Shown: positions 35,671 through 44,255 of the stretch, piece by piece
Layout: each line of letters opens with the position of its first letter
How positions within the stretch are numbered: the stretch's first letter is position 1
Source: JBHGYD01 sp041920415
Lineage (GTDB): Bacteria; Bacillota; Bacilli; Bacillales; Anoxybacillaceae
Direction of reading: 5' to 3'
DNA: 64,000 nucleotides
NCBI GenBank assembly: GCA_041920415.1
Contig: JBHGYD010000020.1
Coordinates: 9,148 to 73,147, forward strand
Made by a program: the position numbers and the translations under genes
Notes under the pieces: model-generated
The model's database searches: none
What the model was told of the DNA's origin: nothing
What the model saw: only the letters and a program-made list of their open reading frames with translations

Positions 35671-36696
35671 TTAGGAAATCCTCACCCGACGCAATACATC
35701 GTCTGGGTTTTTGGAAATCTCAGTAAAAAACGTGTTCATCGCTTCTTCAATCGAAGAACGTGTCGGATGAAACCGATTGGCAATGACCGTCTCTTTTAGC
35801 CATCTCCATAATCGCTCAATGGAATTTAAATTTGGTGAATAGGGCGGTAGAGAAATCAAAAGGATCCGTCCGTTCTTGGCGATAAAATCCTGAATGAGTT
35901 GAGAACGATGGATTTTGGCATTGTCCACTACCATGGCAATCAGCTGATCTTTGTAGTGTTACGCTACCAACTGAAGAAACGGCAAAAAGATCTCCTGTTT
36001 ACAAGAAGAGGAGGTTTGGTGTAACACTTCTCCTGTCATCGCGTTCAGAGTGTCAAATAAGGTGACGCTGGCATGATGTCCATATGTCGGCACTTGTTTT
36101 TGTTTTCCCACTTTTGACCATGCGGCATGAAGGCCCTGATACGCACGAACATGAGTCTCATCTTGATACAAGAGCACCGTATCGTTATTCAGAAGTTTTT
36201 TTAATCAGGTCAATTTTCCGTTCAAATGCCTGTTGTTTTTTCGGATCAGCTTTTACCAGTACATAAGTGGGACGAGGATAGATTAAACGCAATCGCCAAA
36301 GCATGCGCAAAATTCCTGTGCAACTCATCTCTACGTCATACGTGTTGCGCACATACTCCCGAATGATCTGATTGGTATGGTTCATGATGAGGTACATCCC
36401 AATCCGTAATCAGAAGGAGAACTCGTTAAAATGACATGCTTGAGCTCGTTTTGTTGTTCGGCGGTTAAAAAGCATGTGCGTCCCAGTCCGCATTTTCGTT
36501 CTAATAACGCATCCATTCCACCTTCATTAAATTTTTTGACGTAGGTGGCCACGGATTGATGATGAAGATTACAAAGAGCAGCGACTTCTTTACCCATGTA
36601 TCCTTCCATCACGAGACGAGCTGCGGTGATACGCATACGTAAGTGAATATTATCCTGTTGTTTCTCTAATTTTTGTAAATCGTCTGGTGTGAAACC
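35671..36696 (-). pseudogene. IS630-family transposase, decayed
   Basis: Four reverse-strand fragments together make one IS630-type protein. They are an N-terminal HTH (RLVMEGYMGKEVAALCNLHHQS, from about 36620), a middle part (HTNQIIREYVRNTYDVEMS), and a catalytic part with LYQDETHVRA. The last fragment has VVDNAKIHRS and SPNLNSIERLWRWLK, i.e. the D-D-E residues. Two frameshifts (near 36390 and 36180) and a TAA (35959-35961, within QLVA-stop-HYKDQLIA in the same frame) break it. The frame is open upstream to about 36696, but no good start is visible. It cannot make an active enzyme. Confidence 0.85.
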
Positions 36697-36814
36697 ATGT
36701 GTATGAGTAATTGTGAGACGTGCCTTTGTTTCTTTCGCTCTTTCGTTCTTGAATACTAGTTATAGTATGGACGAAAACGAAGAACGGTAATGGAACCAAG
36801 TTGAAAAAGTTAGT

Positions 36815-36834
36815 CAGTTATATATAGATAACTG
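36815..36834. promoter_or_regulatory. Inverted repeat upstream of the chemoreceptor
   Basis: CAGTTAT and ATAACTG form a perfect 7-bp inverted repeat with a 6-bp centre (36815-36834), about 100 bp before the chemoreceptor start. It may be an operator, or an insertion-sequence end. No SigD-type promoter was recognised nearby. Confidence 0.3.
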
Positions 36835-36937
36835 AAAAGTGAGAATGAAATATTGATTTATTATTTCAAAGCTCTTGTGGAGAAAAACGAAAACCGGTGC
36901 AAAGAAAATTTTATGAATAAATGGAGGAAAGCAAGCT

Positions 36938-38629
36938 ATGAGGATTACAGTAGGGAAAAAGCTTTTCATTGGATTTTCTGTTGTATTATCCATTTTAGCC
37001 ATAATAACAGCCATTGGTAGCTACCAAATTACAAGTGTCGATAACACTTACTCCAGCTTAATCGATAATCGTGTCAAAAAAGTTATGATTATGAAAGAAT
37101 TAGTCATAAGACTTAAACAAGAGCAAGTGAATGCTCGTGGCTATTTGCTTACAGGTGACGATGCAGCAGCGCAAAACTTTGCAACGACGCATGAAGAGTA
37201 TCAGCAGCTAAGCAGAGACTTAGAGAAGCGAATTACTCAGCCAAAAACCAAGGAGATTCTGAAAGAACTCAATCAACTGGAAAATAAATATTATCAGTTG
37301 GGTAATTATGCTTTTCAACTGAAAAAAGAAAACAAAATGGATGTATATACAAAACAAGTGGCCAAACAAGTTGGCCAGACCGTCAAACAGTTTGAAGAAA
37401 AAGCAAAAGAGCTGAGCGATTATCAGCAAAAGCACTTAGAGGAAGGAAGTAAAGCTACTTCAGCAAAAGTGGCTTCGATTAAAAATTTAACCTTATTTCT
37501 AGGAATTGCAGCTATTATAGTGGGAATTAGCTTTGCATGGTATATAAGCCGCATTATTTCCCAACCGGTCATCAAGCTTGCGGGAGCTGCTGAAAAAATT
37601 GCCGCAGGAGATCTTACCGCGGATGATATTAACATTACAAACAAAGACGAAATCGGCGATTTAGCTCATTCGTTTAATCAAATGGCCAAAAGCTTGCGCG
37701 AACTGATTGAGCAAGTAAGCATCAATGCCGAACAAGTAGCTGCTTCTTCTGAGGAATTAACGGCGAGCGCGGAACAGACAACGAAAGCGAGCGAGCAAAT
37801 CGCCTCTACAATGCAGGAAGTCGCAAGCGGAGTGGAGAAGCAAGTGCGAAGTGTGGAGGAGACTTCGCAAACTGTCAATGAAATGTCAATCGGCGTTCAG
37901 CAGGTTGCCAATAATGCGCAATCTGTTTCCGCGATTGCTATAGAGGCTTCAGAAAAGGCGTCCGAAGGAGGACAGGCGATTAATACGGCAGTTGAGCAGA
38001 TGAATTCAATTAATGAAACGGTTAACGGCTTGGCGGATGCGATTAAAGGGTTAGGAGAACGCTCAAAAGAAATTGGACAAATTATTGAAGTCATTACAGG
38101 AATTGCCGAACAAACAAATCTGTTGGCATTGAACGCGGCGATTGAAGCAGCGAGAGCGGGAGAACAGGGACGCGGCTTTGCGGTCGTCGCGGATGAAGTG
38201 CGGAAGCTGGCAGAGCAATCAGCTCAATCAGCGCAACAAATTTCTCAACTAATATCGGCCATTCAAGAAGAAACGAACAAAGCCGTGCAATCGATGGAAA
38301 CAGCCACAAAAGAAGTCGCGGCCGGCATTGGAGTAGTAAATAGAGCGGGAGAATCATTCGGACAAATTCAACTTGCCATCAATGAAGTTACTTCGCAAAT
38401 CCAAGAAGTTTCGTCTGCCGTTCAACAAATGGCAGCCGGAACGGAGCAGATGGTGCAATCGATGCAATTCATTACGCAAGTCGCAGAAACAACTTCATCA
38501 GGCACGCAAGAGGTATCAGCTGCGACGGAAGAGCAATTGGCATCGATGGAAGAGATCGCCTCATCTGCCACTTCGTTATCGAAAATGGCATCGGAACTGC
38601 AATCGCTTATCAGCAAATTTAAAGTTTGA
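36938..38629 (+). CDS. Methyl-accepting chemotaxis protein (4HB-type sensor)
   Basis: A transmembrane chemoreceptor that feeds the CheA/CheW array. The 563-residue protein has TM1 (about 9-29) and an extracellular four-helix-bundle-like sensor (about 30-180, with NARGYLLTGDDAAAQNF). TM2 (about 184-205) and HAMP (to about 260) follow, then a long coiled coil. The signalling tip is ITGIAEQTNLLALNAAIEAARAGEQGRG (given in part, about 382-410). Methylation-site Gln/Glu stretches flank it. The ATG follows ATGGAGGAAA. It is the last gene of the island. The ligand is unknown. Confidence 0.92.
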   Translation: MRITVGKKLFIGFSVVLSILAIITAIGSYQITSVDNTYSSLIDNRVKKVMIMKELVIRLKQEQVNARGYLLTGDDAAAQNFATTHEEYQQLSRDLEKRITQPKTKEILKELNQLENKYYQLGNYAFQLKKENKMDVYTKQVAKQVGQTVKQFEEKAKELSDYQQKHLEEGSKATSAKVASIKNLTLFLGIAAIIVGISFAWYISRIISQPVIKLAGAAEKIAAGDLTADDINITNKDEIGDLAHSFNQMAKSLRELIEQVSINAEQVAASSEELTASAEQTTKASEQIASTMQEVASGVEKQVRSVEETSQTVNEMSIGVQQVANNAQSVSAIAIEASEKASEGGQAINTAVEQMNSINETVNGLADAIKGLGERSKEIGQIIEVITGIAEQTNLLALNAAIEAARAGEQGRGFAVVADEVRKLAEQSAQSAQQISQLISAIQEETNKAVQSMETATKEVAAGIGVVNRAGESFGQIQLAINEVTSQIQEVSSAVQQMAAGTEQMVQSMQFITQVAETTSSGTQEVSAATEEQLASMEEIASSATSLSKMASELQSLISKFKV

Positions 38630-38665
38630 CAAAAGAATATGGAGCAACAGGTTAATTAATTAAAA

Positions 38666-38769
38666 GGCTGACCTTAAATGAAAGTGTCAGATCCCACCAC
38701 AACCATAATATATAGTACACAACGTCAGATGAGAACACTATATATTATGGATTTCGTGTGAGGTCAGCC
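38666..38769. other. Large nested hairpin after the chemoreceptor gene
   Basis: An outer perfect 9-bp stem (GGCTGACCT at 38666-38674 with AGGTCAGCC at 38761-38769) encloses an inner perfect 14-bp stem (CCATAATATATAGT at 38703-38716 with its complement at 38737-38750). ACTTTTTGATA follows. The whole may act as a terminator. Its nested architecture, over 100 nt, is more than a terminator needs and could be a small mobile or structured RNA element. Confidence 0.6.
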
Positions 38770-38859
38770 ACTTTTTGATATAATTCTGGGTTCCTTTTTT
38801 ACATTTATGTTTTACATTAATAAACAACAGAATTGAAAATTCGCTGATAGGTACGTTAC

Positions 38860-38880
38860 GGAGAAACGTATCACAAATAA
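38860..38880 (+). repeat. Att-like direct repeat, right copy of the rlmH end
   Basis: The 21 bp starting at 38860 read GGA then GAAACGTATCACAAATAA and would encode GETYHK-stop. This matches the rlmH terminus GEPYHK-stop at 19 of 21 bases. No upstream rlmH-like coding is left beyond these codons. Confidence 0.8.
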
Positions 38881-38904
38881 AGAGTTGAGAGACGTTTTAG
38901 ATTC

Positions 38905-38935
38905 AAGTTTGCCGTAGGCTGGCAAACTTTTTTTT
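38905..38935 (+). terminator. Strong terminator just beyond the right att-like repeat
   Basis: AAGTTTGCC (38905-38913) pairs with GGCAAACTT (38921-38929) and runs into T. Its closeness to the rlmH-end scar suggests it was originally the rlmH terminator. Confidence 0.85.
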
Positions 38936-39191
38936 GAATTGTAAGTGTTACTATTACAAAATATAGTAAAATGGTAAAAAGAGGGCTTCCTTACTATAAC
39001 GAATATGTGTTTTCAGCAATGTTATATCACAATCGTTTTGGTGTGATATGTTAACCACAAAGGTTTCGTTCATTTTATCGTGCAGTGATCTATTCTTTTA
39101 TGAAAAGTGGGGGATGGATGAGTTTCGCAATGTTTTTTGATAAGGATGTGTATATTAAATCGATTACTTTACGGTGCCAGGGGGATATGAG
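38936..39191. other. Intergenic region before the glycerate permease
   Basis: AT-rich DNA between the terminator and the permease start. It should hold the promoter of the glycerate genes. AATATAGTAAAATGG (near 38960) contains a possible -10. I found no other structure I can support. Confidence 0.4.
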
Positions 39192-40463
39192 ATGGTCAGC
39201 CAAGTAAGTGCCTTTGGCGCAATGATTGCTTTAATAGTTGCTATCATTCTTATATTAAGGAAAGTCCCGCCGGCTTATGGAATGATAATAGGTGCTTTCA
39301 TTGGGGGAATGGTTGGCGGGGCCGATATAACGAATACGGTCAATATCATGATAGAAGGCGCAAAAGGAATGATTCCCGCTGTGCTTCGCATTTTAGCCGC
39401 AGGGGTGCTAGCAGGGGTACTGATTGAGTCCGGAGCGGCTGCGTCGATTGCCGAAACGATTGTGCGAAAGATCGGAGAAACACGTGTGTTACTTGCGTTA
39501 GCTGTCGCGACGATGATGTTAACAGCTGTCGGGGTATTTGTTGATGTCGCCGTCATTACGGTTGCGCCGATTGCATTAGCGATTGCTAGGTGCGCGAATT
39601 TGTCAAGAACGACCATTCTTTTTGCGATGATTGGCGGAGGAAAAGCCGGGAACATCATATCACCTAATCCGAATGCGATTGCCGCGTCAGATGCTTTTCA
39701 TGTTCCATTAACATCATTGATGGCGGCAGGAGTGATACCTGCTGGTTTCGGGATTGTCGTTACGTATATGATAGCGAAAAAGCTCATTCAAAAAGGTACG
39801 ATTGTCGGTATTGTGACAGAAGAAAAAAGGAACGATAAAGAAACGCCTTCTTTTGTAACGGCCATTATTGCTCCGCTTATCGCTATTACATTATTAGCAT
39901 TACGACCAATATGCAATATCGCTATTGACCCGATAATCGCTCTTCCTGTTGGCGGTATCATTGGCGCTATCGCAATGAAAAAGGCAAAACACATCAATGC
40001 CTATGCCATTTCTGGTTTATCGAAAATGTCTGATGTTGCGATTATGCTGTTAGGGACAGGGACATTAGCTGGGATTATCGCCGATTCATCGTTTAAAGAT
40101 GTCATCATTAATGGATTAGCTCATTCGGGATTGCCAGCGTATTTATTAGCGCCGATTTCCGGCGTGTTCATGTCTGGCGCAACTGCTTCGACGACAGCCG
40201 GAACAGCGGTCGCAAGCAGTGTCTTCGGGGAAACGATTTTAAATCTTGGCGTCCCTGCCTTAGCCGGGGCGGCCATGATTCATGCTGGTGCCACTGTATT
40301 AGACCATTTGCCGCACGGGAGTTTTTTTCATGCGACAGCGGGAAGCGTTCATATGGAAATGAACGAACGGCTTAAATTGATTCCGTATGAATCGCTCGTG
40401 GGGATTGCGTTAACAGTCATATCAACATTGATTTTTGGAGTATTTCAGTTTTTTGGAACATAA
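39192..40463 (+). CDS. GntP-family permease, probably for glycerate
   Basis: A GntP/gluconate:H+ symporter-type transporter with about 12 membrane segments and no signal peptide. ATG 39192 (MVSQVSAFGAMIALIVAI) is 7 nt after AGGGGG, giving 423 residues; an upstream GTG at 39174 lacks a site. Family motifs include GGGKAGNIISPNPNAIA, and ATASTTAGTAVASSVFG late in the chain with HLPHGSFFHATAGS. The substrate is inferred from the glycerate kinase gene 18 bp downstream, a frequent pair. Gluconate cannot be excluded. Confidence 0.88.
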   Translation: MVSQVSAFGAMIALIVAIILILRKVPPAYGMIIGAFIGGMVGGADITNTVNIMIEGAKGMIPAVLRILAAGVLAGVLIESGAAASIAETIVRKIGETRVLLALAVATMMLTAVGVFVDVAVITVAPIALAIARCANLSRTTILFAMIGGGKAGNIISPNPNAIAASDAFHVPLTSLMAAGVIPAGFGIVVTYMIAKKLIQKGTIVGIVTEEKRNDKETPSFVTAIIAPLIAITLLALRPICNIAIDPIIALPVGGIIGAIAMKKAKHINAYAISGLSKMSDVAIMLLGTGTLAGIIADSSFKDVIINGLAHSGLPAYLLAPISGVFMSGATASTTAGTAVASSVFGETILNLGVPALAGAAMIHAGATVLDHLPHGSFFHATAGSVHMEMNERLKLIPYESLVGIALTVISTLIFGVFQFFGT

Positions 40464-40481
40464 AGAAATGGAGATGGAACG

Positions 40482-41627
40482 ATGAAAATTGTCATTGCAC
40501 CCGATTCATTTAAAGAAAGTTTATCTGCGTTACAAGTAGCAAATGCCATTGAAAAAGGGTTTCGAGATGTATTTCCAGAAGCGGAGTATGTCAAAATCCC
40601 GATGGCCGATGGAGGAGAAGGAACGGTTCATGCGCTTGTTGACGCGACAGGAGGCACGGTTGTCGAAAAACGGGTTACAGGACCGTTAGGAGAACAGGTG
40701 AACGCCTTTTTCGGCTTGTTGGGTGGAGGAAAAACGGCTGTCATCGAAATGGCCGCTGCCTCAGGATTACATCTTGTTCCGAAAGAAAAACGAAACCCAC
40801 TGATCACCACAACGAGAGGAACAGGGGAATTAATTCGAGCAGCTCTTGATGTGGGTGTCGAACATATTATTATCGGAATCGGTGGAAGCGCCACGAACGA
40901 TGGTGGAGCTGGAATGATTCAAGCGCTAGGCGGCCGACTTCTTGATCGACATGGAAATGAGATTGCTTATGGCGGTGGAAGTTTATCACAATTAGCAACG
41001 ATTGATCTTTCACATTTAGACCCGAGGTTAAAGAACGTAAAAATCGAAGTCGCTTGTGATGTTGATAATCCATTAATAGGACCAAGAGGCGCATCGGTAG
41101 TATTTGGACCACAAAAAGGTGCCACACCGGAAATGGCTCAGCAACTTGATGAAAATCTGAGCCACTATGCCAATATGATTGAACAAACGTTAGGAAAACA
41201 AATTCAAGACGTTCCAGGTGCAGGGGCAGCGGGTGGATTGGGCGCTGGGTTACTGGCATTTCTTGAAGCTGAGTTAAGGCGAGGAATAGAAATTGTTCTT
41301 GATGCTGTCCAATTTGACAAACGAGTAAAAGACGCATCGCTTGTTATAACGGGAGAAGGGCGCATTGATGGTCAAACGATTTATGGAAAAACACCAGTAG
41401 GAGTCGCCAAAGCGGCGAAAAAATACAATATTCCTGTTATTGGTATTGCCGGTTCTTTATCTGACGATAGTGACGTTGTATTAGAGCATGGAATTGATGC
41501 TCTTTATAGTATCGTACCGGGAGTAATTCCGCTTTCAAAAGCATTTGAAAACGCGGAATATTATCTTAAACAAACAGCTCGTCAGATTGCGGCGACTCTG
41601 AAAATAGCGATCGATATGCAATATTAA
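40482..41627 (+). CDS. glxK: Glycerate kinase (GlxK/GarK family)
   Basis: Converts D-glycerate and ATP to phosphoglycerate (2- or 3-phosphoglycerate depending on subtype), bringing glycerate into glycolysis. The 381-residue protein begins MKIVIAPDSFKESLSALQVA and has the family GGSATNDGGAGM motif (about residue 130-142). PMADGGEGT and ITGEGRIDGQTIYGKTPVGVA are also diagnostic. It follows the permease with a GGAG-preceded ATG and is likely in the same operon, giving an uptake-plus-phosphorylation unit. Confidence 0.95.
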   Translation: MKIVIAPDSFKESLSALQVANAIEKGFRDVFPEAEYVKIPMADGGEGTVHALVDATGGTVVEKRVTGPLGEQVNAFFGLLGGGKTAVIEMAAASGLHLVPKEKRNPLITTTRGTGELIRAALDVGVEHIIIGIGGSATNDGGAGMIQALGGRLLDRHGNEIAYGGGSLSQLATIDLSHLDPRLKNVKIEVACDVDNPLIGPRGASVVFGPQKGATPEMAQQLDENLSHYANMIEQTLGKQIQDVPGAGAAGGLGAGLLAFLEAELRRGIEIVLDAVQFDKRVKDASLVITGEGRIDGQTIYGKTPVGVAKAAKKYNIPVIGIAGSLSDDSDVVLEHGIDALYSIVPGVIPLSKAFENAEYYLKQTARQIAATLKIAIDMQY

Positions 41628-41694
41628 TAACATTAATACAAATATGTACCAGGAATATGGTAAAACGTATGTTCATTCGTTTGGAAAATCATAA

Positions 41695-41722
41695 AAGAGC
41701 TACCTTATATGGTAGCTCTTTG
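41695..41722. terminator. Bidirectional terminator between glxK and the Rieske oxidoreductase gene
   Basis: AAAGAGCTACC pairs perfectly with GGTAGCTCTTT around a 6-nt loop; the A and T ends let it serve both convergent genes. Confidence 0.88.
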
Positions 41723-41728
41723 TCATCA

Positions 41729-43249
41729 TTATTGGTAATCATTGATTTTGTTTAATGATTGTTTGGCTGGTCCTTCGATAACGTCACCGTGGATGGAGAA
41801 GCGGGAACCGTGGCAAGGGCAGTCCCATGTACGGTCGCCGCTGTTCCACTCTACCTCGCACCCCATATGCGTACATGTCGTGTCGACGATGGACAACGTC
41901 CCGTTTTCGTCTTTATAGGCGCCCGCTCGTTTGCCATTGACGAGGACAACCGCTCCTTCGCCGTTTGCTAGGTCTTCTGGTGTACGAACCACCACTTCGA
42001 TTTTCCCCTCAACAAGGTGTTTGGCGACATCGAGGTTTTGCGTAATGAAATGTTTGACGCTAGGGTCGGTATAAAACCTTGACGGCGTGTACAAGTCGCG
42101 ATAACGGTTTTCCCGATTCATAATCAAATCGGTTAATAATAACCCGGCGACAGTCCCATTCGTCATCCCCCATTTTCGATACCCCGTCGCGACATAGATG
42201 TTCGGTGTGTTGGTGGTCATGTTTCCAATGTACGGAACTTTGTCTAATGTCGTTAAATCTTGAGCGGACCAGCGATAAGGAATCGATGTAACTGTAAACA
42301 CTTCTGATGCAAATGATTGGAGCGCTTTGTAATGTTGAATCGTTGGAACTCCTTGTCCTGTTTTATGATTTTCTCCTCCAATAAGGATGAGTTTTTGATC
42401 GTTCATCATCGCATAACGAATCGAGCGTTTCGGATTGTCGGCGCTTAAATACATGCCTCCAGGATAGTCTTGAGCGGTCTGCACCGCTAGTACATACGAC
42501 CGTTCCGCATACATTCTTGAAAAATAAAATCCTCCGTCATAAAACGGAAAATGGGAACAAACGATGACATGTTTGCACGTAATTCGTTTTTTGTCTCTTG
42601 TTATAATCGTTAATGTTTCCCCTTGTTCAATATCTGCAGCCGTTGTATGTTCATACATCATTCCGCCTTTCTGTACAATGACATCAACGAGTTTCGTTAA
42701 GTATTTCAGTGGATGAAATTGGGCTTGATTTTTCATCACAACAGCTGCTTTTACCGGAATGGAAAGCGGAATCGTTTCGACGAATGCACCGTCAATGCCG
42801 AGTTTTTCGTATGCTTTCCATTCATTGATCAGCTTATTGAACGATGATGAAGAATTCGTGTATATGTACGCGTCTTGTTCAGTAAAGTCGCAGTCTATAT
42901 TCTGTTCCTTCACGGTACTTTTGATAAAATGTAGAGCTTCCATACAAGCTTCGTAGTACAGTTTTGCCTTTTCCTCACCGAGATGATTAATAAATTCATC
43001 GTAGATAAGGTCATGTTGAGCGGTAATTTTTGCCGTTGTATGTCCGGTTGTCCCATTTAAAAGGCGATCAGATTCGATGAGCGCAACTTTTAATCCTTCT
43101 TTCACAAGCAAATAAGCAGTCGTAATTCCAGAAATTCCCCCACCGACAATCGCGACATCAACGTTGATATCTTCTGTTAGTTTTGGAAAAGATGGGAGCG
43201 TGACAGATGTTCGCCAATACGGTTCGAGGGACGAAGGGAGAGATTGCAT
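41729..43249 (-). CDS. FAD-dependent oxidoreductase with C-terminal Rieske [2Fe-2S] domain
   Basis: A fusion of a DAO/DadA-type FAD oxidase (about residues 1-400) and a Rieske domain (about 415-505), like B. subtilis YhfW. The nucleotide-binding fold is VDVAIVGGGISGITTAYLLVKEGL (given in part, residues about 29-50). The GYRKWGMTNGTVAG motif is in the FAD domain. Rieske ligands are CTHMGC and CPCHGS, the Cys-His pairs of the cluster. ATG 43249 follows AGGAGG at 7 nt; a second ATG is at 43252. The substrate is unknown, likely an amine or amino acid. Confidence 0.9.
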   Translation of the reverse strand: MQSLPSSLEPYWRTSVTLPSFPKLTEDINVDVAIVGGGISGITTAYLLVKEGLKVALIESDRLLNGTTGHTTAKITAQHDLIYDEFINHLGEEKAKLYYEACMEALHFIKSTVKEQNIDCDFTEQDAYIYTNSSSSFNKLINEWKAYEKLGIDGAFVETIPLSIPVKAAVVMKNQAQFHPLKYLTKLVDVIVQKGGMMYEHTTAADIEQGETLTIITRDKKRITCKHVIVCSHFPFYDGGFYFSRMYAERSYVLAVQTAQDYPGGMYLSADNPKRSIRYAMMNDQKLILIGGENHKTGQGVPTIQHYKALQSFASEVFTVTSIPYRWSAQDLTTLDKVPYIGNMTTNTPNIYVATGYRKWGMTNGTVAGLLLTDLIMNRENRYRDLYTPSRFYTDPSVKHFITQNLDVAKHLVEGKIEVVVRTPEDLANGEGAVVLVNGKRAGAYKDENGTLSIVDTTCTHMGCEVEWNSGDRTWDCPCHGSRFSIHGDVIEGPAKQSLNKINDYQ

Positions 43250-43252
43250 CAT

Positions 43253-43509
43253 TATTCCTCCTCATGATTTTTCTTATATACATAAATTCCCTTAAAATAA
43301 AAAAAATATCCCTTTTTTTCTTATAGACAGTTCATTGGGGCGGTAAGATATTTTTGGAAATGACGGTAAAAACAAACTTATGTTAAAATTTGAAGGAGGA
43401 AAACATTTTTGAAATAGGTAAAGGGAGTAACACCGGTAGTGTCCATTACAGAAATACATACGAAAAATAAAAAAGATAGTAGGTCGATATTGTGATTTCC
43501 TTTCGAAAC
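43253..43509. other. Divergent intergenic region
   Basis: Holds promoters for the Rieske oxidoreductase and the HD-GYP gene. A GAAGGAGG at 43393-43400 is followed by no ATG, GTG or useful TTG. A 22-codon run begins with ATT, which I do not accept as a gene. Confidence 0.35.
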
Positions 43510-44109
43510 ATGGAGCTATGTTTATTGATGAAAGAACTATGGAAAAAAGATGAGTTGACATTTCTTCATTCTTATCGTGTCACCAAAATCATGCTTTCAT
43601 TTTTAAATTATTCTAGTATAGAAAATAAGAGACAAAAAGAGTTAGAAATAGGAGCGCTTCTTCACGATATTGGAAAAATAAAAGTCGACGAAGTGATTTT
43701 ACGAAAAAAAGGAAAGCTTCTTGAACAAGAATTTTTGGAAATAAGGAAGCATCCAGAGTTGGGGGCAAAAATTTTAAGAGAATATGTGTTGGGAGATATG
43801 ATTGAAAAAATGGCGCTTTACCACCATGAGCGCTGGGACGGAAAAGGTTATCCCCATCGATTAAAAGGGGAAGAAATTCCGCTGGAAGCCCGCATTTTAT
43901 CGCTTGCTGACTCGCTTGAAGCGATGACGGGAATTCGTCCCTACCGCTCCTCATTGAGCTGGGAAGAAGCATATGAAGAAATTCGAAAGGGAAAAGGAAC
44001 GCAATTTGACCCGATATTAACGACGATGTTTCTTGAATGGATGGAATATGATGAAATTCCTATTCAGCAAAGTAGTGAACAAGCATTGTCGAAGATCATC
44101 AATCAGTAA
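43510..44109 (+). CDS. HD-GYP domain protein (predicted c-di-GMP phosphodiesterase)
   Basis: HD-GYP proteins hydrolyse c-di-GMP with a metal centre. This one has almost only the catalytic domain: HSYRV, LLHDIGKIKVDE (HD), HHERWDGKGYP (HHExxDGxGYP), the DSLEAMTGIRPYR segment and a final GTQFDP, all conserved. There is no sensory domain. Start is uncertain: GTG 43492, ATG 43510 and ATG 43528 are all in frame; GGAG at 43512 would suit 43528. With the EAL protein and the riboswitches in this window it points to active c-di-GMP signalling. Confidence 0.88.
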   Translation: MELCLLMKELWKKDELTFLHSYRVTKIMLSFLNYSSIENKRQKELEIGALLHDIGKIKVDEVILRKKGKLLEQEFLEIRKHPELGAKILREYVLGDMIEKMALYHHERWDGKGYPHRLKGEEIPLEARILSLADSLEAMTGIRPYRSSLSWEEAYEEIRKGKGTQFDPILTTMFLEWMEYDEIPIQQSSEQALSKIINQ

Positions 44110-44152
44110 AAAGGTAGATGTATAATAGAGCATCTGCCTTTTTCTTTTTTTG
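44110..44152 (+). terminator. Intrinsic terminator after the HD-GYP gene
   Basis: AAAAGGTAGATG pairs with CATCTGCCTTTTT and T-rich sequence follows. Confidence 0.8.
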
Positions 44153-44255
44153 GCAATCACACGCAATGAGCAAGAAAGGTGATAAAATAAGAATCATAGG
44201 AAAGCGGTTGAATGATAGATTACTTTCATAAAATAATACAAGAGGGAGATTGGAA

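Larger units (their letters stand above)
32420..38880. mobile_element. Putative relic of an SCC-like island inserted at the rlmH 3' end
   Basis: The 6.4-kb segment between the two rlmH-end repeats interrupts the otherwise conserved order. It holds a DUF2935 gene, a dead DDE-type IS, a c-di-GMP riboswitch with a Myb/HTH gene, a decayed IS630-type transposase and a chemoreceptor gene. There is no ccr-type serine recombinase, integrase or phage gene, so it is either a deletion remnant or was moved by an enzyme encoded elsewhere. The ancestral rlmH terminator appears to be at 38905-38935, just beyond the right repeat. Confidence 0.6.

Noticed and set aside
43393..43475. Ribosome-site-like GAAGGAGG followed by a 22-codon run starting with ATT
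   Set aside because: No accepted start codon and no similarity I can recognise; probably the remains of something degraded.
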